Positions 32,699 to 44,147 of a DNA stretch of 64,000 nt are shown here, in pieces. This stretch comes from JAFLCL01 sp039809495 (GTDB lineage: Bacteria; Myxococcota_A; Polyangia; Polyangiales; Sandaracinaceae), in assembly GCA_039809495.1 (NCBI GenBank), contig JBDHVC010000022.1, positions 1 to 64,000 of the forward strand. Direction: 5' to 3'. The notes below the pieces were generated by a model. The model saw only the letters and a program-made list of their open reading frames with translations. It searched no databases and was not told where the DNA came from. Each line of letters starts with the position of its first letter. Positions within the stretch are counted from its first letter, which is position 1. The translations under genes and the position numbers were made by a program.

Positions 32699-34861
32699 TC
32701 AGCGCCAGCGCAACGTGATCGCGCTCTCGAGGTCGCCGCGCGATCGGCACTCCGTGCTCCCGACGCGCACGTCGCGCGCGCCCGCCATCTCCATCACGCG
32801 CTGCCAGAAGCCCGAGTGCCACGCGACGAGCGGGCTCGACTCGGGCGCTCGCCCCTCGAGCACGAGCCGGACCCCGCCGGTCATCGGCGTCACCCGCGCG
32901 CTCATCGCCGAGAAGTAGAGCCGCATCAGGTAGGGGATGCGCTCGAGCATCGTGCTCGCCTCGACGTTATGGACGAGGAGCTGGTGCGTCGTCGAGAGCT
33001 CCTTCGAGGCGATCACCCGTCCCGCCATGACGACCTGCTCGGGCGCGTCGGCGCCGAACGTCGCGAGCAGCGCGTCGAAGAGCGCGAGCGGGAGCCACTC
33101 CATCGGGAGGATCACGGGGCCGATCCGCTCGCGCAGGGCCACCGGGAGCGCGTTCGTGGCGCGCGTGGCGCGCGCGGTCCCGAGGTGCGCGAGGAGCCCG
33201 CTCACGAGCGCGCCGCGGACGAGATCGTCCTCGTTCGAGCGCTCGGGCGAGGGCTCCGCGACGCGGTGGATCCCATGACCAGGCGACGCGGCCCGCGCCG
33301 GCGGGCGCCTCGCGCCGTCCGACGTCGTCGACGCCTCCCCGGAGGAGGAGCCTCCTCGCCGGGCCCGGGTCGGCACCTCGCCGCTCCAGTCCTCCGAGGC
33401 GGCGAAGAAGTAGCTCGGGCTGCTCTCCATCGGGACCGGCGTCGATCGAAAGCCCCGCGCCGGGGTCCCGGTCGACCGAGCGGCGGCGTCGAAGCGCTCC
33501 GACGTGTCGGACGGCGAAGGGCGCATCGATCCGAGCGCGGCGGGCTCGACGCGCGGGCTCGAGCTCCCGAGCGGGCGCGCGCCGCCCGAGCCGGTGTCGC
33601 GCGTCCAGCGCGGCAGCCCCACGCCGCTCGCGCCGCTCGCTCGCGTCCCGCCCGGTGAGGAGCCCTCCTCCGGCGGGACGGCCTCCGTCGGCGCGCGGGC
33701 GTCGACCCTCTCGGCCGAGTCGTCCTCGATCGCCGCGGCTCCGGGGCGGGTCACCGCGAGATGTCGCTCCGTGCCCTCGCCTCCGAACGGGGCGAGCACG
33801 GCCAGCATCTCGGCCGCGCTCGCGAAGCGCCTCTGAGGATCCTTCGCGAGCCCCTTCATCACGGCGGCGTCCACCTCGGCGGGCAGGCCCGGCAGGTACG
33901 ACGCGGGCGGGATCGGATCGACGCCCAGGATCTGCTGGAGCAGCGCGTGGTAGTTGTCCCCCATGAGCGGCAGCCGCCCCGTCAAGCACTCGTAGGTGAT
34001 CACCGCGACGGCGTAGAGGTCGACGCGGTGATCGAGCTTGCGCACGCCGCGCGCCTGCTCCGGGCTCATGTAGAAGGGTGTCCCCATCGTCACGCCGGTG
34101 CGCGTGAGCGTGTTCGGCTCGCCCTCCTCCTGCTTCACCTTGGAGATCCCGAAGTCGAGCACCTTCACGTAGTCCGGGACGTTGCCCCGGCGCGTGAGGA
34201 AGACGTTGTCCGGCTTGAGATCGCGGTGGACGATGCCCCGCTCGTGCACCGAGGCGAGCGCGGCGAGCACCTGCGTGACGATGCGGATCGTCCGCGCGAG
34301 CGGGAGCCGCGTCTCGCGCTTGAGCGTCTGCGCGAGCGAGACCCCGCGGAGGTACTCCATCACGAGGTAGGGCGCGCCGTCCTCGGCGTACCCGAGATCC
34401 ATCACGTCGACGATGTGCTCGTGGCCCGTCGCCGCGGCGGCCCGCGCCTCGCGCTGAAAGCGCGCGATCGCCTTCTCGTCGCCCGCGAGCTCCGGGTGCA
34501 GGCGCTTGATCGCGACCTTCCTGCCGAGCAGGAGGTGCTCGGCGATGTAGACCGCGCCCATCCCGCCCTCGCCGAGGATCCCGGTGACGCGGTAGCGGCC
34601 GGCGATCACCCGCCCGACGAGCGCCGGCCCGGCCTGGAGCGGCTTGCCCGAGCGCGGGCAGTGCGAGTAGGACGACGGGTGGTGCTCTCCGCAGTGGGGG
34701 CAGCGCGGCGCGAGGTGCTCGCCCGAGCTCGTCGCGCGACCGTCCGTGTCGGCGTCGGCGTCGGCGTCCGAGCGGTCGAGTCCGTCGTCTGTGCGTGGCA
34801 CGGCCGCGGCGCGTGGGACCTCGGCGTCTTTGGGCGTCGTCGCCATGAAGAGCGAGACCAT
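32699..34861 (-). CDS. Ser/Thr protein kinase with zinc-ribbon start and TIGR02265-like C-terminus
   Basis: 720 aa. An acidic, repetitive DADADADTDG stretch and a small zinc-ribbon-like CPHCGEHHPSSYSHCP (about residues 54-69) precede a Hanks-type kinase: GEGGMGAVY, VAIK, HRDLKPDNVFL, DFGISKV and SPEQARG (about residues 85-350). A long disordered Ser/Thr/Arg-rich linker follows. The last ~180 residues (LVRGALVSGLLAHLGTARA onward) resemble the Myxococcus-paralogous TIGR02265/DUF2378 family. There is no membrane segment, so it is cytoplasmic. Start may be Met6 (34846). Divergent from the aminopeptidase gene. Confidence 0.88.
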   Translation of the reverse strand: MVSLFMATTPKDAEVPRAAAVPRTDDGLDRSDADADADTDGRATSSGEHLAPRCPHCGEHHPSSYSHCPRSGKPLQAGPALVGRVIAGRYRVTGILGEGGMGAVYIAEHLLLGRKVAIKRLHPELAGDEKAIARFQREARAAAATGHEHIVDVMDLGYAEDGAPYLVMEYLRGVSLAQTLKRETRLPLARTIRIVTQVLAALASVHERGIVHRDLKPDNVFLTRRGNVPDYVKVLDFGISKVKQEEGEPNTLTRTGVTMGTPFYMSPEQARGVRKLDHRVDLYAVAVITYECLTGRLPLMGDNYHALLQQILGVDPIPPASYLPGLPAEVDAAVMKGLAKDPQRRFASAAEMLAVLAPFGGEGTERHLAVTRPGAAAIEDDSAERVDARAPTEAVPPEEGSSPGGTRASGASGVGLPRWTRDTGSGGARPLGSSSPRVEPAALGSMRPSPSDTSERFDAAARSTGTPARGFRSTPVPMESSPSYFFAASEDWSGEVPTRARRGGSSSGEASTTSDGARRPPARAASPGHGIHRVAEPSPERSNEDDLVRGALVSGLLAHLGTARATRATNALPVALRERIGPVILPMEWLPLALFDALLATFGADAPEQVVMAGRVIASKELSTTHQLLVHNVEASTMLERIPYLMRLYFSAMSARVTPMTGGVRLVLEGRAPESSPLVAWHSGFWQRVMEMAGARDVRVGSTECRSRGDLESAITLRWR

Positions 34862-34997
34862 CGTCTCTCCCGATGGCCGATCGACGCAAGCACGATGCGC
34901 TCGGGTCGAGACCCGCTCGGCGAGCTCGGCCGCTCGCCCTCGCCGATTTCGGGTGATCCGTGAGCGCCGCGCCGTGCTTTACTCCCGACCCCTCGTC

Positions 34998-37604
<2,607 letters not shown>

Positions 37605-37651
37605 GCCCGAGCGCGCCCGCCCCGCCGAGGGGACGTCCGTAGCGGGCATCG

Positions 37652-37680
37652 TTGACACCCGAGAACCACCCGACTAGAAC
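37652..37680 (+). promoter_or_regulatory. sigma70-type promoter of the nuo operon
   Basis: TTGACA (37652-37657), a 17-nt spacer and TAGAAC (37675-37680, 4 of 6 matches to TATAAT). It lies about 170 bp before nuoA in the 243-bp gap after the aminopeptidase gene and is the best promoter-like sequence in the window. A 5' leader of ~160 nt would result; I see no riboswitch in it. Confidence 0.6.
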
Positions 37681-37847
37681 CGCTCCGCCCCATCTTCGGC
37701 CCACGACGGGCCCGGAAGAGGCTCGCCGGAGAGCCCCCTCCGGCGCCCACCCCGCCTCGGCCGTGCTCGCCAAGGAGCACGGCATCGCCCCCAGCGCGCG
37801 AGCTCGATCGAGCCCCACGCGGCCGGCCCTCAGCCCCACGGATCACC

Positions 37848-38204
37848 ATGTTCGAGGCCTATTTTCCAGCCTTTCTGATGGTCTTCGTCGCCGTGACGCT
37901 CGCCGTCGTGATGTTCACGCTGGCGAGCCTCGGCCCGAAGAACCCGACGCCCGAGAAGATGCTCCCGTACGAGGCGGGCTCGCCGACGACGGGCGCGATC
38001 GGGGCGCGGCTCTCGGTCAAATTCTACCTCACCGCGATCCTCTTCGTCGTCTTCGACATCGAGGCGGTGTTCCTCTACCCGTGGGCGGCGGAGTTCCGCT
38101 CCTTCGGGTGGTTCGGCTTCGTCGAGATGCTCCTCTTCCTCTCGATCTTGGGCGCGACGCTCGCCTACGCCTGGAAGAAGGGCGCCCTCGAGTGGGTGCG
38201 CTGA
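37848..38204 (+). CDS. nuoA: NADH-quinone oxidoreductase subunit A
   Basis: 118 aa, three transmembrane helices. KNPTPEKMLPYEAGSPTTG and the conserved acidic LFVVFDIEAVFLYPWA helix identify NuoA (ND3) of complex I. It joins the peripheral arm to the membrane arm. First gene of nuoABCDGHI; the promoter at 37652 probably drives it. No good Shine-Dalgarno precedes this ATG. Confidence 0.96.
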   Translation: MFEAYFPAFLMVFVAVTLAVVMFTLASLGPKNPTPEKMLPYEAGSPTTGAIGARLSVKFYLTAILFVVFDIEAVFLYPWAAEFRSFGWFGFVEMLLFLSILGATLAYAWKKGALEWVR

Positions 38205-38264
38205 AGGCGCTCGAATGGGCGAGCGCTCCTGGCTCGCCGCCTCGCTTCACCAGAGACCAAACGC

Positions 38265-39005
38265 ATGTCCGACACACCCACTTCCGGTAGGGCGATTCCG
38301 TCCAAGGCGACGATGCACGGCGGCGACGCCGGCTTCATCACGACGCGCCTCGACGAGCTCCTCGGCTGGGCTCGGAAATTCTCCCTCTTCCAGTACCCCT
38401 TCGTCACGGCGTGCTGCGGCATGGAGTTCATGGCGGTCGCCGGGCCCCGCTACGACGTCGCCCGCTTCGGCGCCGAGGCGCCTCGCTTCTCGCCGCGCCA
38501 GTCGGACCTCCTCTGGATCGTCGGCACGATCAGCCAGCGCCAGGCGCCCGTCCTGCGCCGCATCTACGAGCAGATGGGCGATCCGAAGTACGTCCTCGCG
38601 TTCGGGACCTGCGCGTCGGTCGGCGGCTTCTACGACAACTACGCGACCCTCCCGGGGGCCGACAAGGTCATCCCGGTCGACGTCTACGTGCCCGGCTGTC
38701 CGCCGCGCCCCGAGGCCGTCCTCGACGGCCTGATGCTCCTCATGGACAAGGTCGGGAAGGGCCCGAACGCGCCGCCCGAGGTGCTGCTCGCGCCGCCCAA
38801 GAGCCTCCCCCAGATGGCGCAGATCCGAAAGAAGGGGACGGCCGTCGACTTCGCCCACGCGAAGCAGGAGGAGGAGCGTCGCCTGACGCGGGGTGAGGCG
38901 CCGAGCCTCGGCGAGCTCGCCAAGAAGGCCCTCGCCGAGCGCCCCGCCGAGAGCGTCAGCGTCTATTCGCGCGGCGGCGGGCACGGGCCCGACGACGAGC
39001 ACTGA
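38265..39005 (+). CDS. nuoB: NADH-quinone oxidoreductase subunit B
   Basis: 246 aa. It carries the ligands for the terminal cluster N2: the CCGMEF tandem cysteines near residue 49, GTCASVGG and VPGCPPRPE. It transfers electrons to quinone. The core (residues 1-175) is normal; about 70 extra C-terminal residues are charged and Ala/Glu-rich (KQEEERRLTRGE), without counterpart in E. coli NuoB. Confidence 0.96.
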   Translation: MSDTPTSGRAIPSKATMHGGDAGFITTRLDELLGWARKFSLFQYPFVTACCGMEFMAVAGPRYDVARFGAEAPRFSPRQSDLLWIVGTISQRQAPVLRRIYEQMGDPKYVLAFGTCASVGGFYDNYATLPGADKVIPVDVYVPGCPPRPEAVLDGLMLLMDKVGKGPNAPPEVLLAPPKSLPQMAQIRKKGTAVDFAHAKQEEERRLTRGEAPSLGELAKKALAERPAESVSVYSRGGGHGPDDEH

Positions 39006-39023
39006 GCCGCGGAGCCCGCCAGC

Positions 39024-39716
39024 ATGAGCAAGAAAATCATCGATCGGCTCGAGGCCCAGTTCGGCGATCGCGTCCTCGCGAAGAGCGGCTTCCGGGGTGA
39101 CGACGAGGCGATCGTCGCGCCGAAGGACTGGCGCGAGGTGGCGCTCTTTCTGCGCGACGACCCCGCGCTCGAGCTGAACCACTTCATCGACATGACGGCG
39201 ACGGATTATCCGATGCGCGAGGGGCTCCCGCGCTTCGACGTCCTCCTGTTCGTCCGCTCGCAGACGAAGAACCACCGCGTGCGGATCAAGGCGCGCGTCG
39301 CCGAGGGCGAGAGCCTCCCGACGCTCTACGAGGTGTGGGCCGGCGCGCTCTGGAGCGAGCGCGAGATCTTCGACATGTTCGGCGTCCCCTTCGAGGGCCA
39401 CCCCGACCTGCGGCGCATCCTGCTCTACCCGGAGTTCGAGGGGCACCCGCTCCGCAAGGACTACCCGATCGCGCGCACGCAGCCGCTGGTCGAGTACCGC
39501 GACGTCGAGGGCATCGACAAGCTCCCGCCCTTCGGCCCCGACATGGGCATGCCGTGGACCCGCGTCGACTGGGCGGAGCGGATGGAGGGCGGCGATCTCC
39601 AGGTCTCGCCCGACATCGGCACCCAGCAGCACCAGCGCCTCGCCTTGAGCCGAGGCCTCGAGTACCTGCCGACCGGCGAGCCGGGCGAGGCCGAGGAGAA
39701 GCCGAGCGGCGAGTGA
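39024..39716 (+). CDS. nuoC: NADH-quinone oxidoreductase subunit C
   Basis: 230 aa, the 30-kDa subunit. The signature SEREIFDMFGVPFEGHPDLRR is followed by the conserved EGHPLRKDYPI near residue 146. It is separate from NuoD here, not fused as in E. coli. Short spacer (18 bp) after nuoB. The last ~60 residues are extended beyond the conserved PLRKDYP region and end EAEEKPSGE. Confidence 0.96.
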   Translation: MSKKIIDRLEAQFGDRVLAKSGFRGDDEAIVAPKDWREVALFLRDDPALELNHFIDMTATDYPMREGLPRFDVLLFVRSQTKNHRVRIKARVAEGESLPTLYEVWAGALWSEREIFDMFGVPFEGHPDLRRILLYPEFEGHPLRKDYPIARTQPLVEYRDVEGIDKLPPFGPDMGMPWTRVDWAERMEGGDLQVSPDIGTQQHQRLALSRGLEYLPTGEPGEAEEKPSGE

Positions 39717-39777
39717 CCTTTTCGACGAGCGACGGCGCGCGCCGACCGCTCCTTCCCGCGTCCCGGAGACGACATCG

Positions 39778-40995
39778 ATGGAGACCAACTACGAAGAGTT
39801 CGAAGAGGACGGCGAGATCGAGCTCCCGTCCGAGCCGATGCGGCTCAACATGGGGCCGTCGCACCCGGCGATGCACGGCACGATCCGCATGGTCCTCGAC
39901 CTCGACGGCGAGTCCATCCTCGACGTCGACATCCAGCCCGGCTACCTGCACCGCGGCTTCGAGAAGAGCTGCGAGCGCGGGACGTGGAACCAGGTCTTCC
40001 CGTACGTCGATCGGCTCAACTACGTCTCGCCGATGCTCAACAACGTCGGCTTCTCGCTCGCGGTCGAGAAGCTCGCGGGGCTCGAGGTGCCCGCGCGCGG
40101 CACCTGGTACCGCATGATCCTCGGCGAGCTCGCGCGCATCAGCGACCACCTCACCTGCAACGGCGCGAGCGCGATGGAGCTCGGGGCGTTCACGCCCTTC
40201 CTCTGGTGCATCAAGACGCGCGACTACGTCTGGGACATCCTCGAGCAGGAGACGGGCGCCCGGCTCACGCACAGCTTCGGCCGCATCGGCGGGATGGCCA
40301 AGCCGCCGACGGACACCTTCAAGGAGCACACGCTCGCCGTGCTCCCGCAGGTCGAGGAGACGATCGCGGAGACGGAGAAGATCCTCATCCGCAACCGCAT
40401 CTTCATGGACCGCATGCAGGGGGTGGGGCGCCTGCGGCCCGAGCGCGCGCTCGCGCTCGGCGTGACGGGGCCGGTCCTGCGCTCCACCGGCGTCGACTAC
40501 GACGTCCGCAAGGCGAACCCCTACATGTTCTACAAGGACGTCGACTTCGACATCCCGGTCGGCCACGACGGCGACAACTACGACCGCTTCATCGTCCGCT
40601 TCGAGGAGATCCGGCAGTCGATCCGCATCATCCGGCAGTGCGTCGAGAAGATGCCGGACGCGGGCCCGACCTCGATCGACGACTACCGCTACATGTTCCC
40701 GCCGAAGGACGAGGTCTACGCGACCATCGAGGCCACCATCGCGCACTTCAAGATCGTGATGGAGGGCGTGAAGGTGCCCCCGGGCGAGGTCTACTCGTTC
40801 ACCGAGGCCGGCAACGGCGAGCTCGGTTTCTACATCGTCTCGGACGGTAGCGGCACGCCCTACCGTGTGCGCGCGCGGCCTCCGAGCTTCCTCAACCTGC
40901 AGGCGTGTCGAGAGATGCTCGTCGGCGACATGATCCCCGACATCATCCCCACCTTCGGCTCGATCAACATGATCGGCGGCGAATGCGATAGGTGA
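39778..40995 (+). CDS. nuoD: NADH-quinone oxidoreductase subunit D
   Basis: 405 aa, the 49-kDa subunit lining the quinone site together with NuoB. RLNMGPSHPAMHG holds the quinone-site His, and GYLHRGFEK and the ending GECDR are typical. Normal length. GGAG upstream. Ends 6 bp before nuoG; nuoE and nuoF, which usually come here, are absent. Confidence 0.97.
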   Translation: METNYEEFEEDGEIELPSEPMRLNMGPSHPAMHGTIRMVLDLDGESILDVDIQPGYLHRGFEKSCERGTWNQVFPYVDRLNYVSPMLNNVGFSLAVEKLAGLEVPARGTWYRMILGELARISDHLTCNGASAMELGAFTPFLWCIKTRDYVWDILEQETGARLTHSFGRIGGMAKPPTDTFKEHTLAVLPQVEETIAETEKILIRNRIFMDRMQGVGRLRPERALALGVTGPVLRSTGVDYDVRKANPYMFYKDVDFDIPVGHDGDNYDRFIVRFEEIRQSIRIIRQCVEKMPDAGPTSIDDYRYMFPPKDEVYATIEATIAHFKIVMEGVKVPPGEVYSFTEAGNGELGFYIVSDGSGTPYRVRARPPSFLNLQACREMLVGDMIPDIIPTFGSINMIGGECDR

Positions 40996-41001
40996 GAGTC
41001 G

Positions 41002-42609
41002 ATGCCGACGTTCAAGCTGGATGGCGTAGAGATTCCGTACGAGCCCGGCGACACGATCATCCGTGCCGCGTGGAAGCACAACGTCGAGATCCCGCACTAT
41101 TGCTGGCATCCGGGCCTCTCGGTCGCCGGCAATTGTCGGATGTGCCTCGTCGAGGTGAAGAGCGCGCGCCCGATCGCGCTGCCGGTCGTGGCCTGGGACG
41201 AGAAGAAGAAGGAATTCGTCCCCGCGACGAAGACCAAGCTCACCCCCGCCTGCGCCACGGAGATCACCGAGGGCATGGAGGTGATGCAGAAGAGCGAGGC
41301 CGTCGTCACGGCCCAGCGGGCGGTGCAGGAGTACCTCCTGCTCAACCACCCTGTCGACTGCCCCATCTGTGATCAAGCGGGCGAGTGCAAGCTCCAGGAC
41401 TACTGGCTCGCCCACCAGAAGCGCCTCAAGCGCAAGCACACGGAGATCGTGCACCGCTCGAAGACCGTGCGCTTCGGGCCGACCATCGTCTACGACGCCG
41501 AGCGCTGCATCTCGTGCACGCGCTGTATCCGCTTCTGCGACGAGGTCGTGGGCGATCACGTCCTCGACATGCGCGAGCGCGGCAACAAGAACGAGATCTT
41601 CGTCTCGCCCGGCCGCGAGCTCGATCACGACTACACGATGATGACCGAGCACGTCTGCCCGGTCGGCGCGCTCACGACGAAGGACTTCCGCTTCAAGGCG
41701 CGCGTCTGGTTCTTGCGCTCCGCGCCGAGCGTCTGCACGGGCTGCGCGACCGGCTGCAACAGCTGGATCGACTACGATCCTCGCTACCAGCGCGTCTATC
41801 GCCTCAGGCCGCGCGACAACGAGCAGGTCAACAAGTTCTGGATGTGCGACGACGGCATGATGTCGTACAAGCGCTTCCACGAGGATCGCATCCTCATCGG
41901 CCGCGCCCGGCAGGAGGGGCGCGTCGTCGAGGTGCCCCGCAAGGACGCGCTCGAGGGCACGGCCCGCCTGCTCAAGGCGACGCGCAAGCTCGCGCTCGTC
42001 CTCAGCGCGCAGGCCTCGAACGAGGACAACTTCGTCGCCCTGCGCCTCGTCCGCAAGCTCGCGGAGCAGACGGGCGCCTCGACCCAGCTCTACCTCGCCG
42101 CGCTCGGCGGGTGGAAGGGCGACAACATCCTGCGCAACGCCGACAACAACCCGAACCGGGCGGGCGCGCTCGCGGTCGCGGGCCACACGGCGCTCGCGCC
42201 GCTCACCGACCTCGTGCGCGCCGTGGACGCGAAGGAGATCGACGCGATCCTCTCGCTCGGCTGGGCCGCCGCGGAGGGGGTCGACGAGCTCGCCTCGCTC
42301 GCCTCGATCCCGCACGCGAACCTCTCGAGCAACATCGGCCCGCTCACGCAGGTCGCCACGCTCGTCGTGCCCGTCGCGACGGTCGCCGAGTCGAACGGCT
42401 CGTTCACCAACGCGAAGGGCATGACGCAGCCCTTCAAGAAGGCGATCGCGGCGCCGATGGGGATCACGAGCGCGTGGGAGACGCTCATCGCGCTCGCCGG
42501 CTCGCTCGGCCTCGATCTCTCGATGAAGCAGCTCTCGGAGGTGCGCGGCGCGCTCGCGACGCACGCCGCGCCCACCACGGCGGGCGGGACCCTCGCGCCC
42601 GCCGAGTGA
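41002..42609 (+). CDS. nuoG: NADH-quinone oxidoreductase subunit G, short form
   Basis: 535 aa, shorter than E. coli NuoG (about 900). N-terminal 2Fe-2S ligands: HYCWHPGLSVAGNCRMC plus a later Cys. The N5 site H-x3-C-x2-C-x5-C is in NHPVDCPICDQAGECKLQD, the N4 site is CISCTRCIRFC with a later CPVGAL, and N7-like cysteines are CTGCATGC with MCDDG. The remaining molybdopterin-oxidoreductase-like part is short and degenerate, without cofactor motifs. It would pass electrons from NuoEF, whose genes are not adjacent. Confidence 0.94.
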   Translation: MPTFKLDGVEIPYEPGDTIIRAAWKHNVEIPHYCWHPGLSVAGNCRMCLVEVKSARPIALPVVAWDEKKKEFVPATKTKLTPACATEITEGMEVMQKSEAVVTAQRAVQEYLLLNHPVDCPICDQAGECKLQDYWLAHQKRLKRKHTEIVHRSKTVRFGPTIVYDAERCISCTRCIRFCDEVVGDHVLDMRERGNKNEIFVSPGRELDHDYTMMTEHVCPVGALTTKDFRFKARVWFLRSAPSVCTGCATGCNSWIDYDPRYQRVYRLRPRDNEQVNKFWMCDDGMMSYKRFHEDRILIGRARQEGRVVEVPRKDALEGTARLLKATRKLALVLSAQASNEDNFVALRLVRKLAEQTGASTQLYLAALGGWKGDNILRNADNNPNRAGALAVAGHTALAPLTDLVRAVDAKEIDAILSLGWAAAEGVDELASLASIPHANLSSNIGPLTQVATLVVPVATVAESNGSFTNAKGMTQPFKKAIAAPMGITSAWETLIALAGSLGLDLSMKQLSEVRGALATHAAPTTAGGTLAPAE

Positions 42610-42613
42610 GCGC

Positions 42614-42682
42614 GGCCAGCCGGCCCTCCGGGCTGGCCTCTTCGGACTGACCCCTTCGGACTGACCTCTTCGGACTGACCCC
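42614..42682. repeat. hairpin plus three 14-bp tandem repeats between nuoG and nuoH
   Basis: GGCCAGCC (42614-42621) pairs with GGCTGGCC (42631-42638). Directly after it TTCGGACTGACCYC is repeated three times (42641-42654, 42655-42668, 42669-42682), and a partial fourth follows. The hairpin may attenuate transcription or protect nuoABCDG mRNA; no role is known for the repeats. Confidence 0.8.
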
Positions 42683-42702
42683 CCTCGGATTGGGCAACAC
42701 GC

Positions 42703-44109
42703 ATGGACTTGTGGTTCATTCTCGGTGCCGTCTTGAAGATGGCCTTCATCCTCGGGGTCGCGCTGCTCTTCTACGCCCCCGTCTTCGTGCTCTTCGAGCG
42801 CCGGCAGAGCGCGTTCATGCAGGACCGCCTCGGCCCTTACATGGGCGGCATCAAGATGCCCGCGGCGCTGATGGAGAGGCTCCCGACGCTCCAGTACGGG
42901 GGCTTCGCGTCGGCGATCGGCGCGGCGCTCACGGCGCTGCTCGCGGCCGTGATGATCGCCCTCGGCGACGCGAGCGAGCCGGCGCTCTTCTTCCTCCCCT
43001 TCTCGTGGGGGACGCTCTTTCTGCTCGCGGCCATCGGGGCGCCCGTCCAGTACGTGGGCGCGAAGGTGCTCCCGCACCTCTTCTACCGGGACCGCCTCAA
43101 CATCTTCGGGGGTCTCCACGCGCTCTTCGACGCGCTCAAGGCGTTCACGAAGGAGGACATCATTCCGCCCCACGCGGACAAGTTCCTCTACGCGATCGCG
43201 CCGATCCTCGCGATGATCCCCGCGTTCTCGCTCGGCGCGGTCGTGCCGTTCGGGCCGGACGTCCACTTCGACTGGCTCTTCGACCAGCTCCCCGAGGGCG
43301 GCGCGATCAGCGGGCCCGTCGCCCACCTCCAGGTCGCGAGCCTCAACATCGGGATCCTGTACATCTTCGCGCTCGGCGGCGCGGGCGTCATCTCGGCGGC
43401 CATCGCCGGGTACTCGAGCGACAACAAGTTCGCGCTCCTCGGCGGCATCCGCGCGGCGAGCCAGATGGTCAGCTACGAGGTCACGCTCGGCCTCTCGCTC
43501 GTCGGCTGCTTCATGCTCTTCGGGACCCTCCGCCTCGAGGAGATGGTCGCGTGGCAGATGGACCACGCCTTCCTCGGGATCCTGCCCGGCTGGGGCATCT
43601 TCTATCAGCCGCTCGCGTTCGTCCTCTTCTTCACGGCGTCGATGGCGGAGTACAAGCGCATCCCGTTCGACGTCCCCGAGGGTGAGTCGGAGATCGTGGC
43701 TGGCTACTTCCTCGAGTACAGCTCGGGCAAGTGGCTCATGTGGATGATCAGCGAGTTCCTCGAGATCGCGGTGAGCTCGATGGTGATCGCGACCATCTTC
43801 CTCGGCGGCTGGGACGTCCCCGGGCTCACCCAGAGCGGCTGGCGGGCGTTCGGCTACCGCTTCGACCTCTCGGGCACGAACTGGGCGTTCTTGAGCGAGA
43901 TCGCCAACTCGCACCTCTTCGTCACGCTCGTGTCGATCGTCGCCTTCCTCGCGAAGGCGTTCGTCCTCGGGGTCCTCAGCCTGCAGGTCCGCTGGACGCT
44001 GCCGCGCTTCCGCTACGACCAGATCATGCAGCTCTGCTGGAAGATCCTCCTCCCGCTCTCGCTCTTGAACGTGCTCGTCACCGGGGTCGCGATCCTCCTC
44101 TTCTCTTGA
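42703..44109 (+). CDS. nuoH: NADH-quinone oxidoreductase subunit H with inserted segment
   Basis: 468 aa, against about 325 in E. coli. NuoH hallmarks: FERRQSAFMQDRLGP, DALKAFTKEDIIP, GYSSDNKFALLGGIRAASQMVSYE, IPFDVPEGESEIVAGY and the end RFRYDQIMQLCWK. Between RLGPYMGG and GGLHALFDALK lies an extra stretch of ~90 residues with two hydrophobic segments (residues about 45-133), in place of the short loop seen in E. coli. It anchors the peripheral arm and forms the quinone channel. Confidence 0.95.
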   Translation: MDLWFILGAVLKMAFILGVALLFYAPVFVLFERRQSAFMQDRLGPYMGGIKMPAALMERLPTLQYGGFASAIGAALTALLAAVMIALGDASEPALFFLPFSWGTLFLLAAIGAPVQYVGAKVLPHLFYRDRLNIFGGLHALFDALKAFTKEDIIPPHADKFLYAIAPILAMIPAFSLGAVVPFGPDVHFDWLFDQLPEGGAISGPVAHLQVASLNIGILYIFALGGAGVISAAIAGYSSDNKFALLGGIRAASQMVSYEVTLGLSLVGCFMLFGTLRLEEMVAWQMDHAFLGILPGWGIFYQPLAFVLFFTASMAEYKRIPFDVPEGESEIVAGYFLEYSSGKWLMWMISEFLEIAVSSMVIATIFLGGWDVPGLTQSGWRAFGYRFDLSGTNWAFLSEIANSHLFVTLVSIVAFLAKAFVLGVLSLQVRWTLPRFRYDQIMQLCWKILLPLSLLNVLVTGVAILLFS

Positions 44110-44147
44110 GCGTCTCTCGGGCCTCGTCGACAGGGAGCAAGCAAACG

